Shown piece by piece: positions 19,013 through 27,360 of a stretch of DNA of 64,000 nucleotides. Each line of letters starts with the position of its first letter. Positions within the stretch are counted from its first letter, which is position 1. Position numbers and translations under genes: made by a program. This DNA comes from Chitinophaga sp. (GTDB lineage Bacteria > Bacteroidota > Bacteroidia > Chitinophagales > Chitinophagaceae): positions 60,403 through 124,402 of the forward strand of contig NZ_JAGHZS010000013.1 in NCBI RefSeq assembly GCF_017745275.1, in the 5' to 3' direction. Below the pieces are notes generated by a model, which had not been told where the DNA came from, made no database searches, and saw only the letters and a list, made by a program, of their open reading frames with translations.

Positions 19013-19063
19013 CTATTTCTTTTATCGCGCGTCTACTAAATAAAAAAAATTAAAAATGCTCCA

Positions 19064-21433
19064 TTATTTCAAGAGCGTACTCTCGAATAACAAAAGTATT
19101 CTTTTATATTCATCTGTCCAGCTGCCAGGCGTAATAAATCCGTGATCTTCTACCGGATACACTGCCAGCTCCCAGTTGTTTTTCCCCAGTTCAATCAAAC
19201 GTTGTGATAAACGTACAATGTCCTGGAAGTGTACATTGGTATCTACCATACCGTGGCACATCAGCAATTTGCCTTTGAGTCCATCTGCAAAGTAGATGGG
19301 CGATGAACGACGATAGGCGATGCTGTCTGTAAATGGTTCATTCAGTATATTGCTGGTATAACCATGGTTATAATGTGCCCAGTCGGTTACGGAGCGCAAA
19401 GCTGCTCCTGCAGCAAATACGCCGGGTTTGGTAAACATGGCCATCAGGGTCATGAAGCCACCATAACTACCACCGTAGATACCGATGCGTTGCGCGTCCA
19501 CGTGCAATTTCTCTGCCAGATATTTTGCACCATCTACTTCATCATCCAGGTCTTTGCCTCCCATATAGCGATAAATACCGGTCCGCCAGTTACGGCCATA
19601 GCCTGCACTGCCGCGGTAATCCATGTCTAATACCGTATATCCTTTATCCGTGAGTAGATTGTGAAACATATATTCACGGAAATAGCTGCTCCACCATTTG
19701 TGGGCATTTTGCAGGTAGCCTGCGCCGTGCACAAAGATTACGGCAGCACCGTTACGCTTCGCGGGATCAGGCGTATACAGGCGTGCATACACTGGTTGCT
19801 GGTCGCGGGCCATGAAGGTAATCACCTGCGGATCGCGCCAGTTGTAAGTTTTGAACTCGTCCGATTGTGCCAGTTGCGTTACCTGAACGGCTTTCGAACC
19901 AGGGGTATTCGGCTGCAGGTACAGCTCCCAGGGCTTGTTGGAGTAAGAGTAACGGAAAGCAATCCACTTTCCATCAGGTGATATACTTACCTCATTGGCG
20001 CCCGGAAGGGTAGTAATCCTCTCTGCCTTGCCACCGTTAATGCCTATACGATAAAATTGTTTTTCTCCGGGATGTACTTCATTGGTACTGATATAAAAAT
20101 ATTTTTTATCAGGAGATAACTGCGCCTCCTGTACTTCATAATTACCGCTGGTGAGCTGGGTAACGGCGCCGGTGCTTACATTGCTGGTATACAGATGCGA
20201 ATAGCCGCTGGCTTCCGACTGGAACCAGCAGGTATTTTCATCTATCCAGCCAATATTGCCGCCGCCTTCCGTCCAGCCGATGCCGGGGCCCGCTACCCAG
20301 GCCTCGTCACGTTGACGGTTCACTGTTTTTAAAGTACCCGTAGCAGCATCCAGTAGTACTATCCAGCGATCTTTATTATCGAGTGCGCGGATATCGAGGA
20401 TGGCATGGGTGCCCCGGTCCGACCAGTAGGGACCATTTATTACTACGCTTCTGACTTGTGGACTGTCTTTCCGCGTATAGTCTTTCACGTAATCCGGCTG
20501 GTCTTTGATCCCCGGCAACGTGGCTGTATTAATGGACAACACCGTATCTGCCTGCCGGTCGTAGATGTAGCTTTCATAGCTACCCTGCGGTGTGCCTACC
20601 TTTTCGCGGGCAGGGATATCGGTAGTATAGCCGGAAGCGGTCACAAATGCGGGCACCGTAGTACCGGGCGCATCTGCGGGGGCGGTGAAAAGGTGATAGG
20701 TAATGAAACGGCCATCCGGGCTGATTTGCAGGTTGCTTAGTTGTTTCCCCTGCAGGTACAGGGGGCGTAACGTTTTATGTTCGTGAGCCGTGTTAAACGC
20801 TGTTGCCGCATCTTTTTTAGCTTTTTTATCCCGGATCACTTCCATCAGTTCCAGTTGCTGTGCTTTCAGGAATTGTTGTTCCGCGTTACCGGTTTGTTTT
20901 TCGTCTTTTTCTGCCGGTTTATGGCCGTTATTAAAGCTGGTTAGTTGACTAATCAGCCCGGACGCCCGATCCCAGGCATACAGGTCCCGGTTCTGCTGAA
21001 ACACTACCTGTTTGCCGCCGAAGCTGAATACAGGGTTGAGGGAAGTGGCCGTTGTTTGCGTGATGCGGGTGATCTTGCCGGTTTTTATCTCCAGTAAATA
21101 AATATCCCCTTCATAGCTATAAGTCAGTAAGGTTTTATCCGTGTTATACGTACCGGTTGCCTGGGCATTGATCAGGGCCCGGTCGGCAGCTGCTGTTTTG
21201 CGGGGTGTATTGTTTTTAATGCCCGTATAGTACAGCGAGTCCGCCAGGTTTTTATCGGGATTCCAACTGAAATAAACGGTTTGGTTATCTGCGCCCCAGA
21301 AAACATTATCTGGAGAAGTTCCTATCCATTTTGGATCGCGCATGATCTTTTCTACAGTGAGCGGGCTTGCCTGTTGGGCATAGATGCGGTTGGCTGATAA
21401 AAAAATAATGGCGGGTAATACCCATTTTCTCAT
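19064..21433 (-). CDS. S9 family prolyl oligopeptidase / dipeptidyl peptidase IV-like, exported
   Basis: A 789-residue serine peptidase with a signal peptide (residues 1-20, ending IYAQQ). The N-terminal part, about 40-530, is a DPP4-like beta-propeller (repeated strands such as ISPDGRFITYH, LSPDKKYFYIST, ISPDGKWIAFRY). The C-terminal alpha/beta hydrolase domain has the nucleophile in GGSYGG near residue 655, Asp in MVDTNV and His in VEDHGF near the end. It probably trims periplasmic peptides from an N-terminal Xaa-Pro or related position. It is divergent from the histidine phosphatase gene. Confidence 0.92.
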   Translation of the reverse strand: MRKWVLPAIIFLSANRIYAQQASPLTVEKIMRDPKWIGTSPDNVFWGADNQTVYFSWNPDKNLADSLYYTGIKNNTPRKTAAADRALINAQATGTYNTDKTLLTYSYEGDIYLLEIKTGKITRITQTTATSLNPVFSFGGKQVVFQQNRDLYAWDRASGLISQLTSFNNGHKPAEKDEKQTGNAEQQFLKAQQLELMEVIRDKKAKKDAATAFNTAHEHKTLRPLYLQGKQLSNLQISPDGRFITYHLFTAPADAPGTTVPAFVTASGYTTDIPAREKVGTPQGSYESYIYDRQADTVLSINTATLPGIKDQPDYVKDYTRKDSPQVRSVVINGPYWSDRGTHAILDIRALDNKDRWIVLLDAATGTLKTVNRQRDEAWVAGPGIGWTEGGGNIGWIDENTCWFQSEASGYSHLYTSNVSTGAVTQLTSGNYEVQEAQLSPDKKYFYISTNEVHPGEKQFYRIGINGGKAERITTLPGANEVSISPDGKWIAFRYSYSNKPWELYLQPNTPGSKAVQVTQLAQSDEFKTYNWRDPQVITFMARDQQPVYARLYTPDPAKRNGAAVIFVHGAGYLQNAHKWWSSYFREYMFHNLLTDKGYTVLDMDYRGSAGYGRNWRTGIYRYMGGKDLDDEVDGAKYLAEKLHVDAQRIGIYGGSYGGFMTLMAMFTKPGVFAAGAALRSVTDWAHYNHGYTSNILNEPFTDSIAYRRSSPIYFADGLKGKLLMCHGMVDTNVHFQDIVRLSQRLIELGKNNWELAVYPVEDHGFITPGSWTDEYKRILLLFESTLLK

Positions 21434-21535
21434 AGCGGTTCATTAATTTGTTGGGGAATAAATGTAACGGTTTAATCATAAATTGCCGTAACTTTTGGAT
21501 GGGCGTATAGCCATCCGCTGCTCTAAATCCGCTTT

Positions 21536-22072
21536 ATGCGCATACTGCCAATCTTACTTTCCCTCTTGCTCTTTGTGGCCTGTAAGCCCAAAAGGTCTGC
21601 CCGGCAGCCAATACCCGTATCGGAAGATACCACCTTTCTAACCGGTACCTTTTATATTATCAGGCACGCCGAAAGGCATCCCGGCTTTGATTCCACTTTA
21701 ACACCAGCAGGACAGGAAAGAGCGGGTGCCTTATACCGCCTGCTGAAAGACTCAGGGCTGAATAAAATCTATACTACTCCTTTTAAACGCACCATCGCTA
21801 CTGCTGATAGTCTCCGGATATACCAGCACCTCGATACCTGTATCTATGCAGCAGATACCAGCGGTGAATCCTTCATCTACCAGGTAACCCGTCATGAGGA
21901 CTGGGGCAAACGCATCCTGGTGGTAGGACATTCCAATACGATTATTCCGTTGTTACATAGCTTGCGCGCCACAGCGCCACGCGTGGATTCTATCGGAGAA
22001 CAGGAATATGACAGGATGTTTATAGTGCGGAAGAATAAAGACGGTACTACGCTGAAGGAAATATGTTATTAG
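21536..22072 (+). CDS. Histidine phosphatase superfamily protein, predicted lipoprotein
   Basis: A 178-residue phosphatase of the phosphoglycerate mutase-like superfamily. The catalytic RHAER (variant of RHG) is near residue 45, a second phosphate-binding segment TTPFKRTIATAD lies near 80, and GHSNT near 130 carries the second His. The N-terminus has a lipobox (LLFVAC, Cys16), so it is probably membrane-anchored outside the cytoplasm. Substrate unknown. Its TAG stop is the outermost base triplet of repeat element B2. Confidence 0.85.
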   Translation: MRILPILLSLLLFVACKPKRSARQPIPVSEDTTFLTGTFYIIRHAERHPGFDSTLTPAGQERAGALYRLLKDSGLNKIYTTPFKRTIATADSLRIYQHLDTCIYAADTSGESFIYQVTRHEDWGKRILVVGHSNTIIPLLHSLRATAPRVDSIGEQEYDRMFIVRKNKDGTTLKEICY

Positions 22073-22188
22073 AGCAGAAAGCAGAAAGCAAAAAGCTATT
22101 GAGGCGAATGATTAAAGCGGATAATAAAAATCGCTTATATCATTCGCCTCAATAGCTTTTTGCTTTCTGCTTTTTGCTTTCTGCTCTA
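22070..22188. repeat. Family B heptad inverted repeat with TAG at both ends (B2)
   Basis: A palindrome whose two outer ends read TAGAGCAGAAAGC on their own strands. The terminal TAG is the stop codon of the histidine phosphatase gene on one side and of mgtE on the other. One arm has one more 7 bp unit (AAAAAGC) than the other. The core is CTATTGAGGCGAATGAT and its complement. It is the entire spacer of this convergent pair. Confidence 0.92.
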
Positions 22189-23562
22189 CAACAAAATGCC
22201 TTTCATTAGCGTATACGCCACGGTAAAGTAAATCAACAACCCTGTTACATCCACCAGGGTGGCTACAAAAGGAGCGGAAGACGTAGCCGGATCCGCGCCG
22301 CATTTCTTTAATACCAGCGGTAACATAGAACCGGAGAGGGTTCCCCAAAGCACTACTCCTACGAGCGAAATCCCTACGGTGGCACCTATCAGCACGGTAT
22401 GATCTCCATAAGTATGGAAGAATGTATTCCATAGCAGGATGCGGATAAATCCAATCATGCCCAGGCAGCCACCTAATATCAACCCGGAAATGATTTCCCT
22501 GCGCATTACCCGCCACCAGTCGCCTACGGTGATTTCACCGAGCGCCATGGCCTGTATAATTAGTGTAGAAGCCTGGGAGCCGCTGTTACCACCACTGGAA
22601 ATGATGAGTGGTACAAACAGGGCCAGTACAACTGCCTTGGCAATTTCGTCTTCAAAAAAGCCCATAGCCGTAGCCGTCAGCATTTCGCCGATAAACAATA
22701 CCACCAGCCAGCCTACACGTTTCTTGATCAGTTTGAAGATGGGCATGTCGAGGTAAGGCTCATCCAGGGCCTCGGTACCACCTATCTTCTGAATATCCTC
22801 GGTATGTTCTTCGTTTGCGATCCACAACATATCGTCGATGGTCACAATACCCAGCAGAACGCCCTGATCATCCACTACCGGTAAGGCTACCCTGTTTTCC
22901 ATCCGGAAAACCTGTATGGCTTCTTCCTGGTCATCGTTGGCATGAAGTGATACAAAGCGGTCATCCATCAGGGTATGCACCACCGTATCCGGCGATACCA
23001 GCAGGAACTCCCGTATCCGGAAGTCATCCAGCAGGTGGCCTTTTTCGTCGATTACATATATAACATCAATCGTTTCACTGTCTTTACCATGCTCCCGGAT
23101 ATAATTCAGTACCTGCTTCACCGTCCATTCTTCCCTGACAGCAATGTAGTCGGGCGTCATGATACGGCCTACACTGTTTTCCTTGTAACCCAGCAGGGAA
23201 AGGGTTATCCGCCGCTCTTCCGGATCGAGTAACTTAATGAGTTCTTTTACGGCTTCGCTGGGAAGCTCTTCCAGGAAGGCGGTACGGTCATCCGCCGGCA
23301 ACTCGTTCATGAGTTCCGCAATCTTACCCGCCGATAAAGTGCGGATCACATCTTCCTGTAATGGAAAGTCCAGGATACGGAAAGCCGCCGCCGCTCTGCT
23401 GATCGACAGGTTATTGATGATGACATCGGCCTGATCGGGATCCTCGTGAATCAATTCGGCTATATCCGTTATCAGCTGGTCATCCAGGTATACTGACAGT
23501 TCACGGTAACTTTTCTCATCTGTCAGTGTCTGGAATTTTTCCAGTAAAGCTTCATTTTCCAT
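22186..23562 (-). CDS. mgtE: Magnesium transporter MgtE
   Basis: An inner-membrane Mg2+ channel of 458 residues. The N-terminal MgtE_N helical repeat (about 20-125) is followed by a CBS pair (about 130-250, including IVTIDDMLWIA) and a five-helix membrane domain (about 280-458) with SSGGNSGSQASTL, the conserved region near the pore. I chose the ATG at 23562 over an upstream TTG. CBS domains gate the channel by intracellular Mg2+ in this family. The stop lies in repeat element B2. Confidence 0.95.
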   Translation of the reverse strand: MENEALLEKFQTLTDEKSYRELSVYLDDQLITDIAELIHEDPDQADVIINNLSISRAAAAFRILDFPLQEDVIRTLSAGKIAELMNELPADDRTAFLEELPSEAVKELIKLLDPEERRITLSLLGYKENSVGRIMTPDYIAVREEWTVKQVLNYIREHGKDSETIDVIYVIDEKGHLLDDFRIREFLLVSPDTVVHTLMDDRFVSLHANDDQEEAIQVFRMENRVALPVVDDQGVLLGIVTIDDMLWIANEEHTEDIQKIGGTEALDEPYLDMPIFKLIKKRVGWLVVLFIGEMLTATAMGFFEDEIAKAVVLALFVPLIISSGGNSGSQASTLIIQAMALGEITVGDWWRVMRREIISGLILGGCLGMIGFIRILLWNTFFHTYGDHTVLIGATVGISLVGVVLWGTLSGSMLPLVLKKCGADPATSSAPFVATLVDVTGLLIYFTVAYTLMKGILL

Positions 23563-23619
23563 GTACAATTGCCTCTATCTGCGAAAATAAGTTAAAATAG
23601 CACGCTGCCGGGACAGTCA

Positions 23620-24498
23620 TTATAATAATTCTGATACATGCAGGCGGATATTGCTGCATATGGTATCAATGGGCAGATCATTGGCATCTTTACCAAAGGG
23701 ATCCTCAATTTCTTCTGCAATCAGCTCCAGGCTCGCCAGTACAAAGAAGATAAACACTACCATCGGAATGATCAGGTATCCCAGACTGAATACATACGCG
23801 AAAGGCATGGTCATGATGTAGAAGAATATAAATTTTTTTATAAAAACACTGTAGGAGAAGGGGATAGGCGTGTTCTTGATCCGTTCACAGGCGCCGCATA
23901 CATCGGCGAACGTTTGCAGCTCTGTATTCAGCACAATCAGCTGATCGCCGGATAATTGCCCGTTGCGGTACAATTCCATGGTTTTGCTGACAATCAACTG
24001 TGTCAGCTGATTAGGCACGTGCTTACTGATGTCCATATGCAGCGATTCCTGTCCGGGCAACACTTCTATCTCATTCGACAGGTAAGTTTTACGCAGGTGA
24101 TTTTTCAGGCCATAGGCGAAATTGGGAATCATCACTTTGAAAAAGTGGCGGTCGGCCTGGTTCTCCGCTGGTAACATGGCCTGTATTTTTATAGCCAGGT
24201 TGCGGCTGCTGTTCACAAGCGCTCCCCATTGCCGGCGCCCTTCCCACCAGCGGTCGTACGCGGTATTGGTCCGGAATACCAGTAACAGGGAAATCACAAA
24301 GCTCAGCAACCCATGCATCAATGAAATCTTGGATACCTCACTGTTGGCCGACAACTTCCATACCTCCAGCTCCAGCCATGCAATCAACCCTGAATAGATG
24401 GAAAGCGCGATGAACATAGGAAACAGCTTTCTTACTGTGTCCGCTTTATGAATGCGAAAAATAAAGGTAAACCACTCTTTTGGGTTGTAATTGATCAT
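23620..24498 (-). CDS. Bestrophin-like (UPF0187) membrane channel protein
   Basis: A 292-residue protein of the bacterial bestrophin family. The signature FRTNTAYDRWWEGRRQWGALVN is near residue 75-95, and there are hydrophobic helices near 25-45, 55-75, 205-225 and 230-250. The family forms pentameric anion or cation channels in bacteria. The ending lacks an obvious domain. It is divergent from the SET-domain gene and 57 bp downstream of the mgtE start on the same strand, so it may be co-transcribed with mgtE. Confidence 0.88.
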   Translation of the reverse strand: MINYNPKEWFTFIFRIHKADTVRKLFPMFIALSIYSGLIAWLELEVWKLSANSEVSKISLMHGLLSFVISLLLVFRTNTAYDRWWEGRRQWGALVNSSRNLAIKIQAMLPAENQADRHFFKVMIPNFAYGLKNHLRKTYLSNEIEVLPGQESLHMDISKHVPNQLTQLIVSKTMELYRNGQLSGDQLIVLNTELQTFADVCGACERIKNTPIPFSYSVFIKKFIFFYIMTMPFAYVFSLGYLIIPMVVFIFFVLASLELIAEEIEDPFGKDANDLPIDTICSNIRLHVSELL

Positions 24499-24623
24499 AT
24501 GTATTGCTTGATATTCCGCAAAAAAAATAATTTCCGGGCCGCAAACCTAAATTTTTTAAACATGATTTTGATAACTTCTTCCTTTAACTTTACTTTACGT
24601 CTTCTTTTATTTGAAATTGAGCT

Positions 24624-25028
24624 ATGATTAAGCCATACTTGTACGTTGATAAGTCTAAGGGAAGAGGCAGAGGAGTGTATACCAAAGAAAATATTCCAGC
24701 CGGCACGAGAATCGAAACTTCCCCTGTACTTGTCCTCTCTTATGATGATACAGAAATCGCAGATAAAACCAGACTCCATAATTACCTTTTTCTCTGGGGC
24801 GCAAAAGAAACACGTTCCTGTGTGGCTTTAGGTTTCTGTTCTATCTATAACCACGATTATCAGCCCAACTGCGAGTATGAAATGGACTTTAAGGAAGAAA
24901 CCATGAGCATCATTACCCGCCGCGATATTAAAAAAGGTGAAGAATTATCCATTAACTATAATGGTGATGTGACCGATACCTCCCCCCTGTGGTTTGATAT
25001 CAAAAAGAAAAAAGCTGTAAAAAAGTAA
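24624..25028 (+). CDS. SET domain protein, predicted lysine methyltransferase
   Basis: A 134-residue stand-alone SET domain. SET signatures are present: the GRGRGVYTKENIPAGT start, IYNHDYQPNCEY (76-85, SAM-binding NH and the NC pair) and GEELSINYNGD (105-115, with the catalytic Tyr). There is no signal peptide, and a Lys-rich tail follows. Its substrate is unknown; bacterial members have been proposed to methylate ribosomal or chromatin proteins. It is divergent from the bestrophin gene, and a hairpin terminator follows at 25040-25093. Confidence 0.88.
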   Translation: MIKPYLYVDKSKGRGRGVYTKENIPAGTRIETSPVLVLSYDDTEIADKTRLHNYLFLWGAKETRSCVALGFCSIYNHDYQPNCEYEMDFKEETMSIITRRDIKKGEELSINYNGDVTDTSPLWFDIKKKKAVKK

Positions 25029-25039
25029 ACGGTGCGAAT

Positions 25040-25093
25040 GACGAAAGGCAGGTGCCAATAGCGTAAATTAACGGCCAGCCTGCGTATTTCGTC
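25040..25093 (+). terminator. Possible terminator hairpin of the SET gene
   Basis: GACGAAA (25040-25046) pairs with TTTCGTC (25087-25093), with an inner GCAGG/CCTGC pair, followed by a T-rich stretch. The loop is long, so it is moderate evidence only. It separates the SET gene from the marR-hut control region. Confidence 0.45.
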
Positions 25094-25104
25094 TTTCTAT
25101 TACT

Positions 25105-25130
25105 AAAATATATAAGTGCTTATATATTTT
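25105..25130 (+). promoter_or_regulatory. Palindromic operator 1 upstream of marR-hut
   Basis: A 26 bp palindrome, AAAATATATAAG TG CTTATATATTTT, symmetric except for the two central bases. It shares the TATAAGTnCTTATA core with operator 2, 61 bp further on (centre to centre), about six helical turns. It is the likely binding site of the MarR protein encoded downstream. Confidence 0.7.
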
Positions 25131-25171
25131 CCTGGATGTGATCAGATTTTCATTTTTCTTTCGTAATATTG

Positions 25172-25185
25172 TATAAGTACTTATA
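25172..25185 (+). promoter_or_regulatory. Palindromic operator 2 upstream of marR-hut
   Basis: TATAAGTACTTATA is a perfect 14 bp palindrome and matches the centre of operator 1. It lies about 100 bp before the marR start, in the control region of the marR-hutHUIG genes. Confidence 0.7.
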
Positions 25186-25213
25186 TAAATTTAAACAGGA
25201 ATTATAAATATCG

Positions 25214-25280
25214 TCTTTGGAGAAGTATTCGCTTATATCTACTCACAACTCCGTAATTCGTAATTCGTAATTCGTAATTC
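25214..25280. repeat. Half family C element (C2)
   Basis: Four GTAATTC heptads (25252-25280) preceded by a core whose ACTCACAACTCCG matches, on the opposite strand, the left core of C1, and whose GGAGAAGTATTCGCT resembles C3. The opposite arm is missing, so it is a single-armed copy. It sits 6 bp before the marR start codon. Confidence 0.75.
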
Positions 25281-25286
25281 TTTCCC

Positions 25287-25766
25287 ATGTCGTTCTATCC
25301 ATCATTAGGCTATCTTGTTTTTGGCAGCCGCCTGCGCCGCCTGAGTGAATACTTCCTTATGGAAGTCAACAAAGTATATGAACAGGCAGGGATTCCCTTT
25401 GATGCCAGCTGGTTCCCGGTATTTTACCTGTTGTCCAAACAACAGCCGGTTTCTATGATCGATATCTCTGATCAGTTGGAAATTTCCCATTCCGCCGTTA
25501 GCCAGATGGTGACCAACCTTAAAAAGAAAGGACTGCTGAAAACCACGCCCTGCAAGGAAGATGGCCGTCGCCAACTGGTAGCCTTCTCTAAAAAAGGAGA
25601 AGAACTGCTGCAACAAATCCAACCTGTTTGGGAAGCCATCACCCAGGCGATGGAAGCACTGGCTACCGAGAATAAACAAAGCCAGCAAATATTGACCGCT
25701 ATTGCACAAATAGAACAGGCCGTACAACAAACACCACTATCTGAAAGAATCAAACAACAGCTATAA
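25287..25766 (+). CDS. MarR family transcriptional regulator
   Basis: A 159-residue winged-helix regulator. The helix-turn-helix lies at about 55-80 (SMIDISDQLEISHSAVSQMVTNLKKKGLL), followed by the wing TPCKEDGRRQLVAFSKKG with the Asp-Arg pair typical of MarR, and flanking dimerisation helices. It is 25 bp upstream of hutH, on the same strand, with two palindromic operators upstream. It likely controls itself and the hut operon, perhaps in response to urocanate; this is inference, since the known hut repressor HutC is of the GntR family. Confidence 0.88.
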   Translation: MSFYPSLGYLVFGSRLRRLSEYFLMEVNKVYEQAGIPFDASWFPVFYLLSKQQPVSMIDISDQLEISHSAVSQMVTNLKKKGLLKTTPCKEDGRRQLVAFSKKGEELLQQIQPVWEAITQAMEALATENKQSQQILTAIAQIEQAVQQTPLSERIKQQL

Positions 25767-25791
25767 TCATACACCAAAAAAATAACTGACC

Positions 25792-27360
25792 ATGAGTGAT
25801 ATTTTTAAGTACGGTATAGACCAGCTCACTGTTGCCACCGCCATTGATATCGCGGCCGGCAAAGTGAAAGGGATCCTGGTACCGGAAGTGATTGCCCGTG
25901 TACAAACCAGCTTCGGGTATGTACAAACCATCGTATCACAGCATACAACGGTATACGGTATCAACACCGGATTTGGTCCCTTGTGTGATACCAAAATTTC
26001 AGAAGAAGATACCCGCGCCCTGCAGTATAATATCCTGCAAAGCCATAGTGTAGGAGTGGGAAATCCTATCCCGGAAGAAATTGCCCGCATTATGCTTATT
26101 ACCAAAGTACATGCGCTGGCACAGGGTTTTTCAGGTGCTGCATTGTCTACCCTGGAACGTATCATCTGGCATATCGATCATCAGGTAACACCATTGGTGC
26201 CTGAAAAAGGCTCTGTTGGCGCCTCCGGCGACCTCGCGCCATTATCGCATCTCTTCCTGCCATTGATTGGTCTCGGACAGGTATACTATAAAGGACAGCA
26301 AACCAGCACCGCTGCCATGATGCAACAGGAAGGTATTGCCCCGGTAGTACTGGGACCAAAAGAAGGCCTGGCGCTGATTAACGGCACACAGTTTATCCTA
26401 TCGTTTGCAGTGAAAGCGGTTCAACGTCTGCACAACGCCCTGGAAGCGGCAGATATCATCGGCGCTTTATCCCTCGAAGGACTCATGGGTACTGCTAAAC
26501 CTTTTGATCCCCGCTTACATGCTATTCGCCCGTTTCCCGGTAACCAGCTGGTGGCACACCGCCTGAAAACAATGCTGGACCATTCTGAAATTATGTCGTC
26601 GCATGTGGACTGCGGCCGCGTTCAGGACCCTTACTCCCTGCGCTGTATGCCACAGGTACATGGCGCTTCCCGTACCGCCTGGCAGCACCTGATGGAACTC
26701 ACTACCATAGAACTGAATGCAGTAACCGATAACCCGATTATTTTCAGTGCAGAAGATACCATCAGTGGTGGTAACTTCCATGGTCAGCCAATGGCCTTGC
26801 CGCTGGACTACGCCACTGTAGCGGCTGCGGAGCTGGGTAATATTTCCGACAGACGTTGTTATATGATGATTGAAGGAAGATATGGCCTGCCGAAATTGCT
26901 GATACAGGACGCTGGTTTAAACTCAGGATTCATGATCCCGCAGTATACCACCGCGGCCCTCGTTACCGAAAATAAAACCCTGTGTTTCCCTGCCAGCGCA
27001 GATAGCGTGCCTACTTCCCTGGGTCAGGAAGACCACGTATCCATGGGTTCTATCAGCGGTCGCAAACTGAACCAGGTAATCGGTAACCTCGAATATATAC
27101 TGGCGATAGAACTACTGTATGCCGCACAGGCAGTAGATTTCCGCCGTCCGCTGAAGTCAGGCCCGGTGCTCGAAGCGGTGCATCAATACACCCGCAGAAA
27201 AGTAGCGTTCGCCGACAAAGACCGCATCTTCTCGGAAGACATTGCCGCTTTACACACCATCATCGCAGATCAGTCACTGGTGCGCGTAGCCAACGAAGCT
27301 GCGGCCCAACATCAACTTAACTTAAACGGAATTTATAATGACCAGTTCGGACTTTATTAA
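25792..27360 (+). CDS. hutH: Histidine ammonia-lyase
   Basis: Removes ammonia from histidine to give trans-urocanate. It has 522 residues. The MIO cofactor triad Ala-Ser-Gly is at 144-146 in GSVGASGDLAPLSH. Other family marks are YGINTGFGPL near residue 55, NGTQFILS, and QDPYSLRC near 285. It overlaps hutU by 23 bp, a strong sign of translational coupling. Confidence 0.96.
   Translation: MSDIFKYGIDQLTVATAIDIAAGKVKGILVPEVIARVQTSFGYVQTIVSQHTTVYGINTGFGPLCDTKISEEDTRALQYNILQSHSVGVGNPIPEEIARIMLITKVHALAQGFSGAALSTLERIIWHIDHQVTPLVPEKGSVGASGDLAPLSHLFLPLIGLGQVYYKGQQTSTAAMMQQEGIAPVVLGPKEGLALINGTQFILSFAVKAVQRLHNALEAADIIGALSLEGLMGTAKPFDPRLHAIRPFPGNQLVAHRLKTMLDHSEIMSSHVDCGRVQDPYSLRCMPQVHGASRTAWQHLMELTTIELNAVTDNPIIFSAEDTISGGNFHGQPMALPLDYATVAAAELGNISDRRCYMMIEGRYGLPKLLIQDAGLNSGFMIPQYTTAALVTENKTLCFPASADSVPTSLGQEDHVSMGSISGRKLNQVIGNLEYILAIELLYAAQAVDFRRPLKSGPVLEAVHQYTRRKVAFADKDRIFSEDIAALHTIIADQSLVRVANEAAAQHQLNLNGIYNDQFGLY

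Noticed and set aside
18798..19063. glmS ribozyme upstream of glmS
   Set aside because: I see no conserved ribozyme core. The only strong structure is a hairpin that fits a terminator of the upstream gene.
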